A stretch of 64,000 bases of DNA from Geomonas oryzisoli (GCF_018986915.1 NZ_CP076723.1:3638501-3702500); one strand, 5' to 3'. Counted from the first letter of the stretch, positions 47,094 to 56,812 are shown. Numbers and translations: made by a program. Notes: generated from the sequence alone by a model not told the origin.

Positions 47094-48632
47094 ATGAGAA
47101 AAGATGCAACGATCGTCTCGTCCCTTTTTCTTGCAGCAGCTCTGATAGTTCCCACCGTGAACTCGTGGTCGGCCGAGCCCCCCCCCTCCCACAAGCCCCC
47201 ACCGGACGCGGTCCAGGAGGTCCAGACGCAGAGGGAGGTGGCACGGACCCGTCCCGAGCAGCAAAAAAGCCAACACGACAATTCACCGTTTTTCAAGGAA
47301 TCCAATGCAGAACTTGCGTCGCAGGCTTTCAAGAACCAACCCGACGAGGGAAGGCACTTGGGATTCGAGTTCTACCGTGACCCGCTCAATGCGAAAAAGC
47401 CCTTCACGACCTTCGAGGAGATATATCAAAAGGATGTCGCCGCAAAGCCCAAGGTGGCCGAGATCCATCAGCGCCTGCTCGAGATGAGATATGAGCTGAG
47501 GCCCAGACTATCTCCGGATGTGAAGATGACACGCGGCAAACCTATAGCCATCGGCCCGACAGCAAGGCTGCCGCAGGGAACGACATGGGAAAAGCTGAGT
47601 GCGATGTCTCCGGTGCAGATAAGGTCCGCCAACCTGTTCCCCTACCCCCCGCTTCCTCATCCGAACAACGCCAATGGGGGGCAAGTTTTTCCCCGGATGC
47701 AGATCGACATGTTCCCGCGGCTACAGCGCTTCGACATAGATTTCGACCTTCCCGAGGCGTTCCTGCCTGAATTCCCTCCTGCCATGTTCCTGCAGAACAG
47801 GCCGGAACTGGGCGATGTCTCACGAGGAGAGGTGGTGTCCATAAACAATTTTTACCGGCTCTTCAAGGACATACTGACGCCCGTCCAGTTGAACGGGCTC
47901 CAGTTCCTGCTTACGCCGCTACCCCAGGAAGAGTTCAACCCCACCGACGACCGCAAAACTGCTCAGCCCGTCCTCGGCGTTGCCTGCCTCGATTGCCATA
48001 TTAACGGCCACACCACGGGCCAGTTCCATCAAAGCCCCGACTTCCGCCCTTGGGAGCGGCGTTTCAGGCTGGACACCGTGAGCCTGCGCGGCATGTTCAA
48101 CCAGCAGATCCATGGGTCCAAGCGAAGCCTGCGCTCCGTCGAGGACTTCACCGAGTTCGAGTTCCGGACCGCCTACTTCAATGGCGACCCCATCCACGCC
48201 ATGAAGAAGGGGTTCCCCATCATCGACCGCATCCATGTCTCGCACATGGCACAGATGCAGAATATGTTTGACTTCCCGCCGGCGCCCAAGCTTGATCCGT
48301 CCGGACGTCTGGACCGCAGGCTGGCTACCCAGCAGGAGATCACCGGCGAGGAGATCTTCAACGGCAAGGGACGGTGCGCGAACTGCCATCCGGCCCCCTT
48401 CTACCTCGACCACATGATGCACGACCTGAAGTTGGAGCGCTTCACCAGGGAGCCCGGTGACGGCCCGATCAAGGCTTTTACCCTGCGCGGCATCAAGGAG
48501 AGCCCACCCTACCTGCATGACGGCCGCTGCTTCACCCTCGAGGACACGGTCAAGTTCTTCGACCTCGTGCTGGGCTTGAGGCTCAACCAGCAGGAGCAGG
48601 ACAACCTGGTCGCCTTCCTGCGCGTGCTCTAG
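47094..48632 (+). CDS. Di-heme c-type cytochrome, MauG/peroxidase-like
   Basis: The 512-residue exported protein has a signal peptide (VSSLFLAAALIVPTVNSWS). Two c-type heme motifs are present, CLDCH near residue 298 and CANCH near residue 427. FTLRGIKESPPYLHDGRCFTLEDTVKFFD near the C-terminus is the hallmark of the di-heme peroxidase/MauG group. Length and the non-canonical N-terminal half (about 270 residues without heme) differ from classical peroxidases of 330 residues. It should act in the periplasm on peroxide or as an electron carrier; the substrate is unknown. The start follows GGAGGAG. Confidence 0.82.
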   Translation: MRKDATIVSSLFLAAALIVPTVNSWSAEPPPSHKPPPDAVQEVQTQREVARTRPEQQKSQHDNSPFFKESNAELASQAFKNQPDEGRHLGFEFYRDPLNAKKPFTTFEEIYQKDVAAKPKVAEIHQRLLEMRYELRPRLSPDVKMTRGKPIAIGPTARLPQGTTWEKLSAMSPVQIRSANLFPYPPLPHPNNANGGQVFPRMQIDMFPRLQRFDIDFDLPEAFLPEFPPAMFLQNRPELGDVSRGEVVSINNFYRLFKDILTPVQLNGLQFLLTPLPQEEFNPTDDRKTAQPVLGVACLDCHINGHTTGQFHQSPDFRPWERRFRLDTVSLRGMFNQQIHGSKRSLRSVEDFTEFEFRTAYFNGDPIHAMKKGFPIIDRIHVSHMAQMQNMFDFPPAPKLDPSGRLDRRLATQQEITGEEIFNGKGRCANCHPAPFYLDHMMHDLKLERFTREPGDGPIKAFTLRGIKESPPYLHDGRCFTLEDTVKFFDLVLGLRLNQQEQDNLVAFLRVL

Positions 48633-48664
48633 CCTCGTCACGGCAGCAGCCACCATCTCGCAGC

Positions 48665-48695
48665 CAAAGCCCCACTTTCCAGGAGGTGGGGCTTT
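48665..48695 (+). terminator. Terminator after the cytochrome gene
   Basis: AAAGCCCCAC pairs with GTGGGGCTTT, followed by CTTTC. It lies 33 bases past the cytochrome stop and immediately before the malQ Shine-Dalgarno, so some readthrough into malQ is possible. Confidence 0.7.
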
Positions 48696-48709
48696 CTTTC
48701 GGAGGAGAT

Positions 48710-50197
48710 ATGAAGAAGCGCTCCAGCGGGATCCTATGCCACATCACCTCGCTCCCCTCCCCCTTCGGCATAGGCGACCTGGGCCCCGACGCCTACCGTT
48801 TCGCCGATTTCCTGGTCGCCGCGAAACAGAACTTCTGGCAGGTCCTGCCGCTCAACCCGACCAACCGGAAGTACCTCGACTCCCCCTTCAGCAGCATCTC
48901 TTCCTGTGCCGGGAACACCGTGCTCATCAGCCCGCAACTGCTGGTCGAGGATGGCCTGGTGACGCCGGCGGAAGCAGAGGACCACCCGGGGTTCCCCGAC
49001 CGGGTCGACTACCAGGCGGTGTCGCGCTTCAAGCGGCAGTTGTTCGGTCGTGCCCATGCCCGCTTCAAGGAGCAGCGCCGGGAGGATGGCGCGTTCGCCG
49101 GGTTCTGCCGGGGCAACGCCGGGTGGCTGGAGGACCACGCCCTGTACACGGCGCTTGTCGAGCGATTGGACGCGAGACCGCTGCACGAGTGGCCTGCGCC
49201 GATCAGGAGCCGGGACAATGGTGAACTCGCGCGCCAGCGGGAGCAACTGCATGAGGAGATCGAGCGGGAAAAGTTCCTTCAGTTCGTCTTCTGCAGGCAG
49301 TGGCACCGCCTGAAGAGCTACTGCAACGACCGTGGCATTCGGATCATCGGCGACTTCCCGATGTTCATGAACTATGACGCCGCGGACATTTGGGTCGCTC
49401 CCGAACTGTTCAAGGTGGACCATGAGCTGAAGCCTCTTGTCCTGGCCGGCAGCCCTCCCGACACCTTCAGCGAAAAGGGGCAGCTCTTCAACTGCGCCGT
49501 GTACGACTGGAACCGGCTCCGTGAAACCGGCTTCCAGTGGTGGCTGAGACGCTTTCGGCGCCTGTTCGAACTCTTTGACCACGTCCGGATCGACCACTTT
49601 CGCGGCCTCACCTCCTGCTGGGAAGTCCCGGCCGGCGCGGAGAACGCCCAGCAGGGGAGCTGGCAGCCGGTCCCGGGGAGCGAGTTTCTCGACGCGATGG
49701 TGCGGCAGTATCCGACCTTCCCGGTGATAGCGGAAGACCTGGGCGTGATCACCGCGGAAGTACGAGAGCAGATGTGCCTTTACGGGATCCCCGGTATGAA
49801 GGTGCTGGTAGTGGCCTTCCAGGACGACGCCGCCATCTATCTCCCCCACAACCACAGCGTCGACAGTGTGGCCTACACCGGCACCCACGACACCAACACG
49901 GTGCAGGGGTGGTTCGATGCCGCCGCTCCCGAGGAGAAAGAGCGGCTGGCCCGCTACCTGGGTCGGGCGCCGGAGGGGGACGCCTGCTGGGAGGTGATCC
50001 GCCTGGCCCTCATGTCGGTGGCGCGGACGGCCGTGATCCAGATGCAGGACCTGCTGGGAGGGGGAGCGGAGACGAGGATGAACACGCCGGGGCGGCCCGA
50101 GGGAAACTGGCAGTGGCGGCTGCCGCCGTCGTGCGATCTTCCCGGCATCGCGGGGCAACTGGCGGACCTGACGGTCAGGTACAACAGGGCCCGCTGA
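48710..50197 (+). CDS. malQ: 4-alpha-glucanotransferase
   Basis: The 495-residue GH77 enzyme opens SSGILCHITSLPSPFGIGDLG and has FWQVLPLNPT, RIIGDFPMFMNYDAADIWV and VRIDHFRGLTSCWEVPAG (catalytic Asp in the DHFRG-type block). VIAEDLGVITAEVREQM (acid Glu) and YTGTHDTNTVQGW follow. It disproportionates malto-oligosaccharides in the cytoplasm and complements glgX in glycogen use. The ATG at 48,710 follows GGAGGAG. Confidence 0.95.
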   Translation: MKKRSSGILCHITSLPSPFGIGDLGPDAYRFADFLVAAKQNFWQVLPLNPTNRKYLDSPFSSISSCAGNTVLISPQLLVEDGLVTPAEAEDHPGFPDRVDYQAVSRFKRQLFGRAHARFKEQRREDGAFAGFCRGNAGWLEDHALYTALVERLDARPLHEWPAPIRSRDNGELARQREQLHEEIEREKFLQFVFCRQWHRLKSYCNDRGIRIIGDFPMFMNYDAADIWVAPELFKVDHELKPLVLAGSPPDTFSEKGQLFNCAVYDWNRLRETGFQWWLRRFRRLFELFDHVRIDHFRGLTSCWEVPAGAENAQQGSWQPVPGSEFLDAMVRQYPTFPVIAEDLGVITAEVREQMCLYGIPGMKVLVVAFQDDAAIYLPHNHSVDSVAYTGTHDTNTVQGWFDAAAPEEKERLARYLGRAPEGDACWEVIRLALMSVARTAVIQMQDLLGGGAETRMNTPGRPEGNWQWRLPPSCDLPGIAGQLADLTVRYNRAR

Positions 50198-50203
50198 AAC
50201 GAA

Positions 50204-50239
50204 GAGGGGCTTCGTCCCAGGACGAAGCCCCTCAGTCTT
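50204..50239. terminator. Bidirectional terminator
   Basis: GAGGGGCTTCGTC pairs with GACGAAGCCCCTC across a four-base loop, with a T-rich tail on the plus strand. It separates the convergent malQ and DUF4142 genes. Confidence 0.85.
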
Positions 50240-50263
50240 TGCACCGTGCAGTGTGGACCGCTG

Positions 50264-50791
50264 CTATTTCTCGGCCACGCCCAGCTTGTGGGCCATGTCT
50301 TTCGCCTGCTGCAGATGCTGCTCGAGGACCGGAAGGGTCTTGTCGATCCAACCCTTCAATTGGGGGTCCTTCGCCTTCTTGCTTTCTTTCCTGAATTTCT
50401 CCACGTCCTTTTTGTGGTCCTTCACCATGGTCTCGGCGTACTTCTTGTCGAACTCATCGGCCGAGGCGTTGGCGATCTTGTCCACGGTCGCCTTGTGTTT
50501 GAGCTCCAGCTTGGTCGGCAGCTTCACCCGGTTGCCCACAACGCTCTTCAGCTCGTCGTTGGCCTTGCCGTGATCGGTGGCCATCATCTGCCCGAAGTCT
50601 TTCACCTCCTGCGATTTGCCCCGTTCCTTGGCCATCTGCCCCAGTTCGACCTCCATCATCCCCGAGCTCGCCGCTTCCTTCACGAACGACTTCTCGCCCA
50701 TGGTCAGCTTCTCGGCCGCCAGCGCCGGGAGAACCAGACTGCACACCGCAAACAGGGAAACCACCGCCATCCACACCATTTTTCTCTTCAT
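50264..50791 (-). CDS. DUF4142 exported helical protein
   Basis: The 175-residue protein has a signal peptide (MVWMAVVSLFAVCSLVLPALA). An all-helical DUF4142 domain follows, with FVKEAASSGMMEVELGQMA, VKDFGQMMATDHGKANDELK and YAETMVKDHKKDVEKFRKESK. The paired H and D/E residues suggest a ferritin-like four-helix bundle. It is periplasmic and often stress-linked, but the role is not established. The ATG at 50,791 follows AAGGAGG; the longer open frame to 50,959 is not conserved. Confidence 0.85.
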   Translation of the reverse strand: MKRKMVWMAVVSLFAVCSLVLPALAAEKLTMGEKSFVKEAASSGMMEVELGQMAKERGKSQEVKDFGQMMATDHGKANDELKSVVGNRVKLPTKLELKHKATVDKIANASADEFDKKYAETMVKDHKKDVEKFRKESKKAKDPQLKGWIDKTLPVLEQHLQQAKDMAHKLGVAEK

Positions 50792-50924
50792 GTTGCCTCC
50801 TTTTTGTGGCCGAAGCCGATGGTATGTCAGATTAGCAAAATCTAACCATCTAAAAGTAGCGGGCTTCGTCCTCTTGTCAACCCGCTGGCAGCCGGTAGCC
50901 GCGCTGCGGCAGGTGCATGAAACG

Positions 50925-50947
50925 AAAAAGCGCCCTGACGGGCGCTT
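50925..50947 (-). terminator. Terminator of the DNA glycosylase gene
   Basis: On the minus strand AAGCGCCC-gtca-GGGCGCTT is followed by TTTCGTTTC. The gap to the glycosylase stop at 51,075 (about 130 bases) holds nothing else recognisable. Confidence 0.75.
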
Positions 50948-51074
50948 GATGAGAGTCACAAAATTCCTCTTGGATAAAGGGGTATTCAGGGGGATTTCCT
51001 TGGAGCGGCAGTGTCGGAAGATGGCCCCTCATGGGCAACGGAATGAGGGCGGGTTCTGCAGGAAGGCGCGGCGG

Positions 51075-51860
51075 TTACTGGTACAGCAGCTGCTCCTCCG
51101 TGTAGTAGGTGCGCTTGGACTGCACGTTCTCCTTGATGATCCTTGCGCCGGTGGGCGACGTCTTCAGCTCGGGACGGTGCACCTTCAAGAATTCGCGGTA
51201 CTCGCCGGACACCATGTCGGGGTGCCGCTTCCTCAGCTCGGCTATGGCGTCTGTCAGCACCTGCGGGATGGCATCCGCCAGGGCCCTGATCGCTTCGGCG
51301 GGAAGCTTTCCGGCCGCGGACTTGGGGGAGATGCGCGCGGTCCAGAGTATCTCGTCGGCGTAGGCGTTGCCGATACCGCCGATGAGCGCCTGGTCGAGCA
51401 GCAGCGGCTTGATCAGGGTCCTCGGTTTCTTCCGGCACAGCAGCTCCAACTGCTCGGCGGTGACGGCAAGGGCGTCGGGTGCGTCCTTCTCGTCGGCGGG
51501 GTTGAGCGCCACGCTGGCCCACCCCTTTTCATCGGTGACGGCAAGGACGGCATCGTCCTCGAAGGTGACGGTGAGCACCGGGTAGCGCAGGCGGTCGAGC
51601 TGCCGGGAGTCGGTGAGGACGAAGCCGCCGGTCAGCATCAGGTGCACCCGCACGACGTTGCCGTTGTCGAACCGGAAGGCGACCTGCTTGCCCGCCCTCT
51701 CCACGCCGGTCAATTCGGCTCCGGCCACGGCGCGGGAAAGTTCCGCTCCCGGGACGTTGAGTTTGCCCCTTTGGTGGTACGCCACCTGGTGCACCCTTTT
51801 CCCGGTGAGGGCTGCGGCGAGATTTTCAGCGTAGACGGTGAGGTCGGGGAGCTCCGGCAT
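51075..51860 (-). CDS. Fpg/Nei-family DNA glycosylase, zincless type
   Basis: The 261-residue protein begins MPELPDLTVY, with the catalytic Pro2 and Glu3 of the family. It has a helix-two-turn-helix motif in LIKPLLLDQALIGGIGNAYADEILW near residue 150. The C-terminal region (HRPELKTSPTGARIIKENVQ to the end) lacks the four zinc-ligating cysteines. The beta-hairpin with the ARIIKE-type arginine is kept, as in zincless-finger members such as NEIL1. It removes oxidised bases. Substrate range (8-oxoG versus pyrimidines) is not predictable, so no symbol is given. Confidence 0.88.
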   Translation of the reverse strand: MPELPDLTVYAENLAAALTGKRVHQVAYHQRGKLNVPGAELSRAVAGAELTGVERAGKQVAFRFDNGNVVRVHLMLTGGFVLTDSRQLDRLRYPVLTVTFEDDAVLAVTDEKGWASVALNPADEKDAPDALAVTAEQLELLCRKKPRTLIKPLLLDQALIGGIGNAYADEILWTARISPKSAAGKLPAEAIRALADAIPQVLTDAIAELRKRHPDMVSGEYREFLKVHRPELKTSPTGARIIKENVQSKRTYYTEEQLLYQ

Positions 51861-51937
51861 ACGTTCCTCCTTAACGGCACGGGATCACTGGGTGAGCGTA
51901 GCCCGCGGCGGCGCGATGTCAACGCCGGGGGGCGGGA

Positions 51938-52900
51938 TCAGTCGGCGGCGGCGCCTTCGGCGCGGTAGTCGATGCCGAGCTGCCGCTCGCGCAGGCGTTT
52001 CACCGACAGGGGAAGCACGACGGCGGCGAAGATCAGGGCACAGCCGGTCCACTCCTCGGTGGTCAGCCGCTCGCCCAGGAGCAGCGTCCCCCCCAGCATG
52101 CTCCAGACCGGGTCCATGGTGTAGATGAGCCCCGCCTTGGTGGGGGTGGTGTAGCGCTGGTAGGTGTTCTGCAGGGTGAAGCAGATCACGGTCGGAAAGA
52201 TGGCGCAGTAGATGAGCGACCCCAGCGAAACCCAGGTGACGGTGAGGGGGACGGAAGGAAGCAGCAGGTCAAGGGTTCCTCCGACGACGGTCACCGTGGC
52301 GAACTGGACGAAACTCAGCAGGTAGATGTCCTCGTCGCGCAAAAGCTTCGACACCGAGATGATGTGCAGCGCGATGAACAGCGCACACAAGGTCGACAGC
52401 AGGTCCCCCTTGTTGAATCCGTCCACACCGCCGCGGGCCAAAAGCCAGAGTCCCGCCAGGGCCAGCACCAGTCCCGCGCCGCTCAACCGGTCCAGCCGCT
52501 CACGCCAGAAAGCGAAGCACAGTAGCGGAATTAGGAGCACGAACAGATTGTTCAGGAAACCGGCCCGGGAAACGCTGGTCCCGCTCACTCCGAGCACGAA
52601 GGAAAGATTGGTGGCGGCAAGGGCGAGGCCGACGATGAGCCCGGTCCTGAAGGTCCGCCGGTTGAAACGCCTGAGCCGCGGCAGGCACAAAAATCCCATA
52701 AGGAGCGTGGCCAGGGCGAAGCGGTAAAACAGGAACGTGACCGGGGGGATTTCGCGAAAGCCGATCTTGTTGAAGATGAAACTGCCGCCCCAAAAGACGG
52801 TGGTCAGTATCAGCCAAAAGGTCGCGTTGGATGAACGGTGATCGTGTTGAATGGATTTGTGCATCCGCATATTAAAGACAGGGGCGACTACAGATGTCAA
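51938..52900 (-). CDS. DMT-superfamily (EamA) transporter
   Basis: The protein of about 310-320 residues has ten predicted membrane helices in two EamA repeats. The first starts FWLILTTVFWGGSFIFNKIGF; the second includes TVVGGTLDLLLPSVPLTVTW and AGLIYTMDPVWSMLGGTLLLGE. It is likely an inner-membrane exporter of metabolites or amino acids. The start may be Met11 or Met13 of the open frame, since the first residues are not conserved. Confidence 0.82.
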   Translation of the reverse strand: MTSVVAPVFNMRMHKSIQHDHRSSNATFWLILTTVFWGGSFIFNKIGFREIPPVTFLFYRFALATLLMGFLCLPRLRRFNRRTFRTGLIVGLALAATNLSFVLGVSGTSVSRAGFLNNLFVLLIPLLCFAFWRERLDRLSGAGLVLALAGLWLLARGGVDGFNKGDLLSTLCALFIALHIISVSKLLRDEDIYLLSFVQFATVTVVGGTLDLLLPSVPLTVTWVSLGSLIYCAIFPTVICFTLQNTYQRYTTPTKAGLIYTMDPVWSMLGGTLLLGERLTTEEWTGCALIFAAVVLPLSVKRLRERQLGIDYRAEGAAAD

Positions 52901-53000
52901 CTCTTGTGATGCCGGCGGGTCAGAGACTTAGTTTTTTTTAAGCCTTCGGAGACAAAAACGCATTGTCACTGCGGCAGGGCGGGCGCACCTTGATCTTCGC

Positions 53001-53028
53001 TAAAGTAAATTCTGCCGCCGGCCGATAT
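53001..53028 (+). promoter_or_regulatory. Sigma-28 (FliA)-like promoter
   Basis: TAAAGTAA (53,001-53,008) and GCCGATAT (53,021-53,028) closely match the sigma-28 consensus TAAAGTTT-N11-GCCGATAA, with a spacer one base longer. It lies about 50 bases upstream of the TTG start of the first signalling gene. Confidence 0.6.
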
Positions 53029-53079
53029 AGTGACAACAGGCTAGTGTGCAGCCAAGTAGCAACAAGAGGAGGCATTGCG

Positions 53080-53421
53080 TTGGCAGTGGTCCACATCGAC
53101 AACCTTACCCCCGGCATGGTCCTCAGCCGCAACGTCTGCGACCGCAGCGGCCGGATGCTCCTTCCGGCAGGCGCCGAGCTCACCGAAAAGCATTTCTCCA
53201 TCTTCCGCATGTGGGGCGTTCTCGAGGTCGAGGTGGCCGGGGAAGCCGTCGTGGAAGACGCCGAGGCTCCTGCGCCCTTGAGCCCGGAGATCGACCCGGA
53301 GCTCCTTGCCGAAGCCCGGGCGGAAATGGAGCGGCTGTTCATCTACAACGATCCGGAGCATCCCGCCATCAAGGAACTGATGCGCATCTGCACCGAGAGG
53401 AGGGCTAACCGTGCTGCGTAA
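53080..53421 (+). CDS. Small signalling protein related to HD-GYP N-terminal domains
   Basis: The 113-residue protein opens VVHIDNLTPGMVLSRNVCD, then GRMLLPAGAELTEKHFSIFRMWGVLEVEVAG. This pattern is found at the N-terminus of many HD-GYP and HDOD proteins, and the C-terminus is a charged helix with a cysteine. It has no catalytic motif. TTG 53,080 is chosen because AAGAGGAGG stands seven bases upstream and conserved sequence begins right after. The end overlaps the HDOD gene by 11 bases, implying coupled translation. Confidence 0.7.
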   Translation: MAVVHIDNLTPGMVLSRNVCDRSGRMLLPAGAELTEKHFSIFRMWGVLEVEVAGEAVVEDAEAPAPLSPEIDPELLAEARAEMERLFIYNDPEHPAIKELMRICTERRANRAA

Positions 53422-54286
53422 GCCCCAGCTTTCGGTGGAACACATGGTCGAGGACGTCTCCACCATCCATTCCCTCCCCCTTTTCTACTCGCAGTTGTCG
53501 GAGGCGATCGATCACCCCCGCAGTTCCATCGGCGACATCGCCAAGATCATCGCCGAGGACCAGGGGCTCACGGCGCGGATACTGAAGCTCGCCAACTCCC
53601 CGCTGTTCGGCTACTTCTCCAAGATCGACACCATCACCCAGGCCGTCACCATCATCGGCGTCCTCCAGGTGCGCGACCTGGCACTGGCCCTCTCGGTCAT
53701 GGACGTGTTCAAGGGGATCCCCGAGGATCTGGTCAACATGGAGCAGTTCTGGAAACACAGCATCGCCACCGGGCTCGCCTCCAGGTTACTGGCCACCAGC
53801 CAGCGGGAGTCCAACCTTGAGCGTTTCTTCGTGGCCGGCATACTCCACGACGTGGGGCGGCTGGTGATGTACGTCAAGATCCCCGAGATCTGCCTGGAAC
53901 TGCTCGAGCAGTGCCGCGCCACGGGCTCCCTGCTGCACCGCGCCGAACGCGAGAAACTTGGCTTCGATCATGCCGAGGTGGGGAGCGCCCTCCTCAAGCG
54001 CTGGAAGATTCCGCCGCGGGTGGCCGAGCCGGTAGGAACCCACCACGACAGCAGCAAAGGTGACCAGTACCCCAGAGAAGGAGCAATCCTGCATTTTGCA
54101 GACCTGATCGCCCACGCGCTGCAGATAGGCAACAGCGGCGAGGTCTTCGTACCGGAACTGGACCACGGCGTGTGGGAACGGCTGCAGATTTCCAGCTTCT
54201 ACCTCCCGACGCTGGTGAGGCAGGTGGACTCCACCTACGAGCAGACCGTTTCCGCGCTCTTTGGGGGGGAAGATGCCGCCCGATGA
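53411..54286 (+). CDS. HDOD domain protein
   Basis: The 291-residue soluble protein carries an HDOD domain (about 10-210). Segments are [62 protein letters not shown] and [19 protein letters not shown] proteins lack the full HD phosphodiesterase site and act as regulatory scaffolds, often in motility or c-di-GMP circuits. GTG start. It overlaps the kinase gene by 14 bases. Confidence 0.88.
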   Translation: MLRKPQLSVEHMVEDVSTIHSLPLFYSQLSEAIDHPRSSIGDIAKIIAEDQGLTARILKLANSPLFGYFSKIDTITQAVTIIGVLQVRDLALALSVMDVFKGIPEDLVNMEQFWKHSIATGLASRLLATSQRESNLERFFVAGILHDVGRLVMYVKIPEICLELLEQCRATGSLLHRAEREKLGFDHAEVGSALLKRWKIPPRVAEPVGTHHDSSKGDQYPREGAILHFADLIAHALQIGNSGEVFVPELDHGVWERLQISSFYLPTLVRQVDSTYEQTVSALFGGEDAAR

Positions 54287-56462
54287 CACGAGGGACATAC
54301 AGATTCGCAAGCTGCAAGAGAGGGTCAATTTCCTCGAGGAGAGCAACCTCAACTACCTGAAGACTCTCGACGTCCTCACCGCCTGCAGCGACTTCCAGTC
54401 CGACATCTACCGCCTCAAGGAATCCTCTTTCGTCATCAAGGCCGTCTTCGGCCAGTTGAGGCGACTGATTCCCTTTGTCACCCTCTCCATGTTCGGCATC
54501 GACGAGGACTCATCCTTCGACCTGACCGTGTGCGAGCCCGAGCACGCCAAGGCGGGGGTCCGTAAAGAGGTGCAGGCACGGGTGCAGGACGGCACCTTCG
54601 CCTGGGCGCTCAACCAGAACCACCCGGTCGTGGTGCCCACCATCTCCGGCAGCGAAACGCTGATCCTGCACGTCCTGGCCACCAACAGCCGCATCAGGGG
54701 GATGTTCGCCGGCGTCATGCCGGGCAATCACCTGAGCACCGAGGTCTCGACGCTGAACGCGTTGAGCAGCATTCTGATCAATACCGCCTACGCGGTGGAG
54801 AACTCCGAGCTCTACGACATGCTCCAGGAGCACATGCAGAACCTGGAGCTGAAGGTGCAGCAGCGCACCACGGAACTGGAGCACGCGCTGGTGCAAGCGG
54901 AAGCCGCCACCGCCGCAAAGAGCATCTTCCTCGCCAACATGAGCCACGAGATCCGGACCCCGATGAACGGCGTTATCGGCCTGGCCCGGCTGCTCATGGA
55001 TACCCCCCTGGACCAGGTGCAGCAGGATTACCTGGGGTCGCTGTCGGACTGTGCCGAAAGCCTGCTCACCATCATCAACGAGATTCTCGATATCTCCAAG
55101 GTCGAAGCGGGCATGATCACACTTGAGAAGATCGTCTTCGACCTGCATCGGTTCCTGGTCCGCTCCCTGCAGCCCTTCATCCTGCGCGGCCAGGAAAAGG
55201 GCGTGCTGGTCCGGTTGGAGATGGGGCAGGGGCTGCCGCAGCTGATCGTGGGCGACTCCGTGCGCATCGGGCAGGTGCTGGCGAACCTGGTGGGCAACGC
55301 CCTCAAGTTCACCCACAAGGGAACCATCACCGTCAGCTGCCGTCTTCTGGAGCATACTGCCGGCGGCGCGCTGCTGAAGTTCGCCGTCGCGGACACCGGG
55401 ATCGGCATAGCCCCGCAGGCCCTGGATGTCATCTTCGAGAAGTTTTCCCAAGCCGACAGTTCCACCACGCGGCTCTACGGCGGTACCGGCCTCGGCCTCT
55501 CCATAAGCAGAAGCCTCGTGGAACTCATGGGGGGCACCCTCGGCGTGGAGAGCCGGCTGGGCGACGGGAGCGTGTTCAGCTTCACCCTCCAGGCGCGGCT
55601 GCCGCTGCCCGGAGAGATGCCGACCGAGGACGTGGAAGAACAGGCAGCGGAGGCGCTCGGCCCGCTGCGCATACTGCTGGTGGACGATGTCGCCATCAAC
55701 CAGCTCATCTCCCTGAAACTCATCGCCAAGACCGGCAACCACCAGGTCGACTGCGCCGGAAACGGCGAGGAGGCCCTGGAGAAGTGGGGGCAGTCGCCTT
55801 ACGATCTCATCTTCATGGATGTGCAGATGCCGATCATGGACGGGCTTGAGGCAACCAGGATCATCCGCTGCCGTGAGAAGGGAACCGGGCAGAGGGTACA
55901 CATCTGCGCCATGACGGCAAACGCGATGAAGGAGGATGTGGAGATCTGCCGCCAGGCCGGGATGGACAGCCACATCTCCAAACCGGTACGGGAGAAGGAG
56001 CTGAACGCAGTGATCAGGAAAATCTGCAGCGAAGTGGTAAGCACACTGCAACCGCCCGAGCCCCCCGCGGGGCCTGAGCCGGCACCAGTGGTGACCAGCG
56101 AGGATCCCGATTTCGACCTGGGGGACCTGTTGGAGCGGCTGGACGGCGACCAGGAACTGGTGGGGATTTTCGTCGCGAAATTTGTCGAAGCGGTGACCGA
56201 GCACCTGCGCCTGCTGGATGAGGCACTGCAGCGGGGGGACCACGAGACCTGCTTCTTCAAGGCACACACCATCGCGGGGACCGCGGCCAACATGGGCGCA
56301 CCGCGCGTGCGCAGGATAGCGGCGCAGATGGAACAGGCGGCAAAGAGCAGGAACATGGCCCCGCTCCCCGCACTTCTAGACCAGTTGCATAAAGCGTTTG
56401 CGGCATTCGTAGCTGTATCGGCGCCGCCACCGGAGACAGGAACAACAAAAATGGAGGCTTAA
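54273..56462 (+). CDS. Hybrid sensor histidine kinase with receiver and Hpt domains
   Basis: The 729-residue cytoplasmic protein has no membrane segment. Domains in order are an N-terminal coiled coil (about 5-25), a GAF-like sensor (about 40-180), a coiled linker, HisKA with the phospho-His in [15 protein letters not shown] (His225), and HATPase with [11 protein letters not shown] and [11 protein letters not shown] receiver with [10 protein letters not shown] and phospho-Asp in [10 protein letters not shown] (Asp516) and a C-terminal Hpt with [13 protein letters not shown] (His665) complete it. It is a complete His-Asp-His relay, so an output response regulator must lie elsewhere. It ends the operon begun at 53,080. 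Confidence 0.93.
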   Translation: MPPDDTRDIQIRKLQERVNFLEESNLNYLKTLDVLTACSDFQSDIYRLKESSFVIKAVFGQLRRLIPFVTLSMFGIDEDSSFDLTVCEPEHAKAGVRKEVQARVQDGTFAWALNQNHPVVVPTISGSETLILHVLATNSRIRGMFAGVMPGNHLSTEVSTLNALSSILINTAYAVENSELYDMLQEHMQNLELKVQQRTTELEHALVQAEAATAAKSIFLANMSHEIRTPMNGVIGLARLLMDTPLDQVQQDYLGSLSDCAESLLTIINEILDISKVEAGMITLEKIVFDLHRFLVRSLQPFILRGQEKGVLVRLEMGQGLPQLIVGDSVRIGQVLANLVGNALKFTHKGTITVSCRLLEHTAGGALLKFAVADTGIGIAPQALDVIFEKFSQADSSTTRLYGGTGLGLSISRSLVELMGGTLGVESRLGDGSVFSFTLQARLPLPGEMPTEDVEEQAAEALGPLRILLVDDVAINQLISLKLIAKTGNHQVDCAGNGEEALEKWGQSPYDLIFMDVQMPIMDGLEATRIIRCREKGTGQRVHICAMTANAMKEDVEICRQAGMDSHISKPVREKELNAVIRKICSEVVSTLQPPEPPAGPEPAPVVTSEDPDFDLGDLLERLDGDQELVGIFVAKFVEAVTEHLRLLDEALQRGDHETCFFKAHTIAGTAANMGAPRVRRIAAQMEQAAKSRNMAPLPALLDQLHKAFAAFVAVSAPPPETGTTKMEA

Positions 56463-56509
56463 AACCCAGCCCCCATCTTTGTCGAACCGGCATGTGGTGC
56501 AAATACGGC

Positions 56510-56812
56510 TTACGCGCCGCCGCGGGTCAGTACCTCCATGGTCTGAACGGCGTCTTTAAGCTGGAACTCCAGTGATCTCAGCTCCTCCTTGGTGTACACG
56601 CTGGTACCTTTACTGATCTCGCGTTGGAGCCTGTCTATCCTTTGTTGCAGGGAATCCACACTGTCCCGGCAAGTCTGTGCTATCAGCAGGCATTCATCTT
56701 TCTGTACATTATCGCCCGGGCTCATCCCCATACCTGTTTCAGCAGCGACCGGGAGGGCGGATATGAGAGTAACTGTTACGAGGAAACCCAATTTCCTGAC
56801 AACACCTTTCAT
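56510..56812 (-). CDS. Small exported coiled-coil protein
   Basis: The 100-residue protein has a signal peptide (LGFLVTVTLISALPVAAETG). A short domain with two cysteines follows (ECLLIAQTCRDSVDSLQQRIDRL), predicted as a coiled coil. It probably sits in the periplasm; no family is recognised. AGGAGGTT lies before its ATG. Confidence 0.65.
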   Translation of the reverse strand: MKGVVRKLGFLVTVTLISALPVAAETGMGMSPGDNVQKDECLLIAQTCRDSVDSLQQRIDRLQREISKGTSVYTKEELRSLEFQLKDAVQTMEVLTRGGA

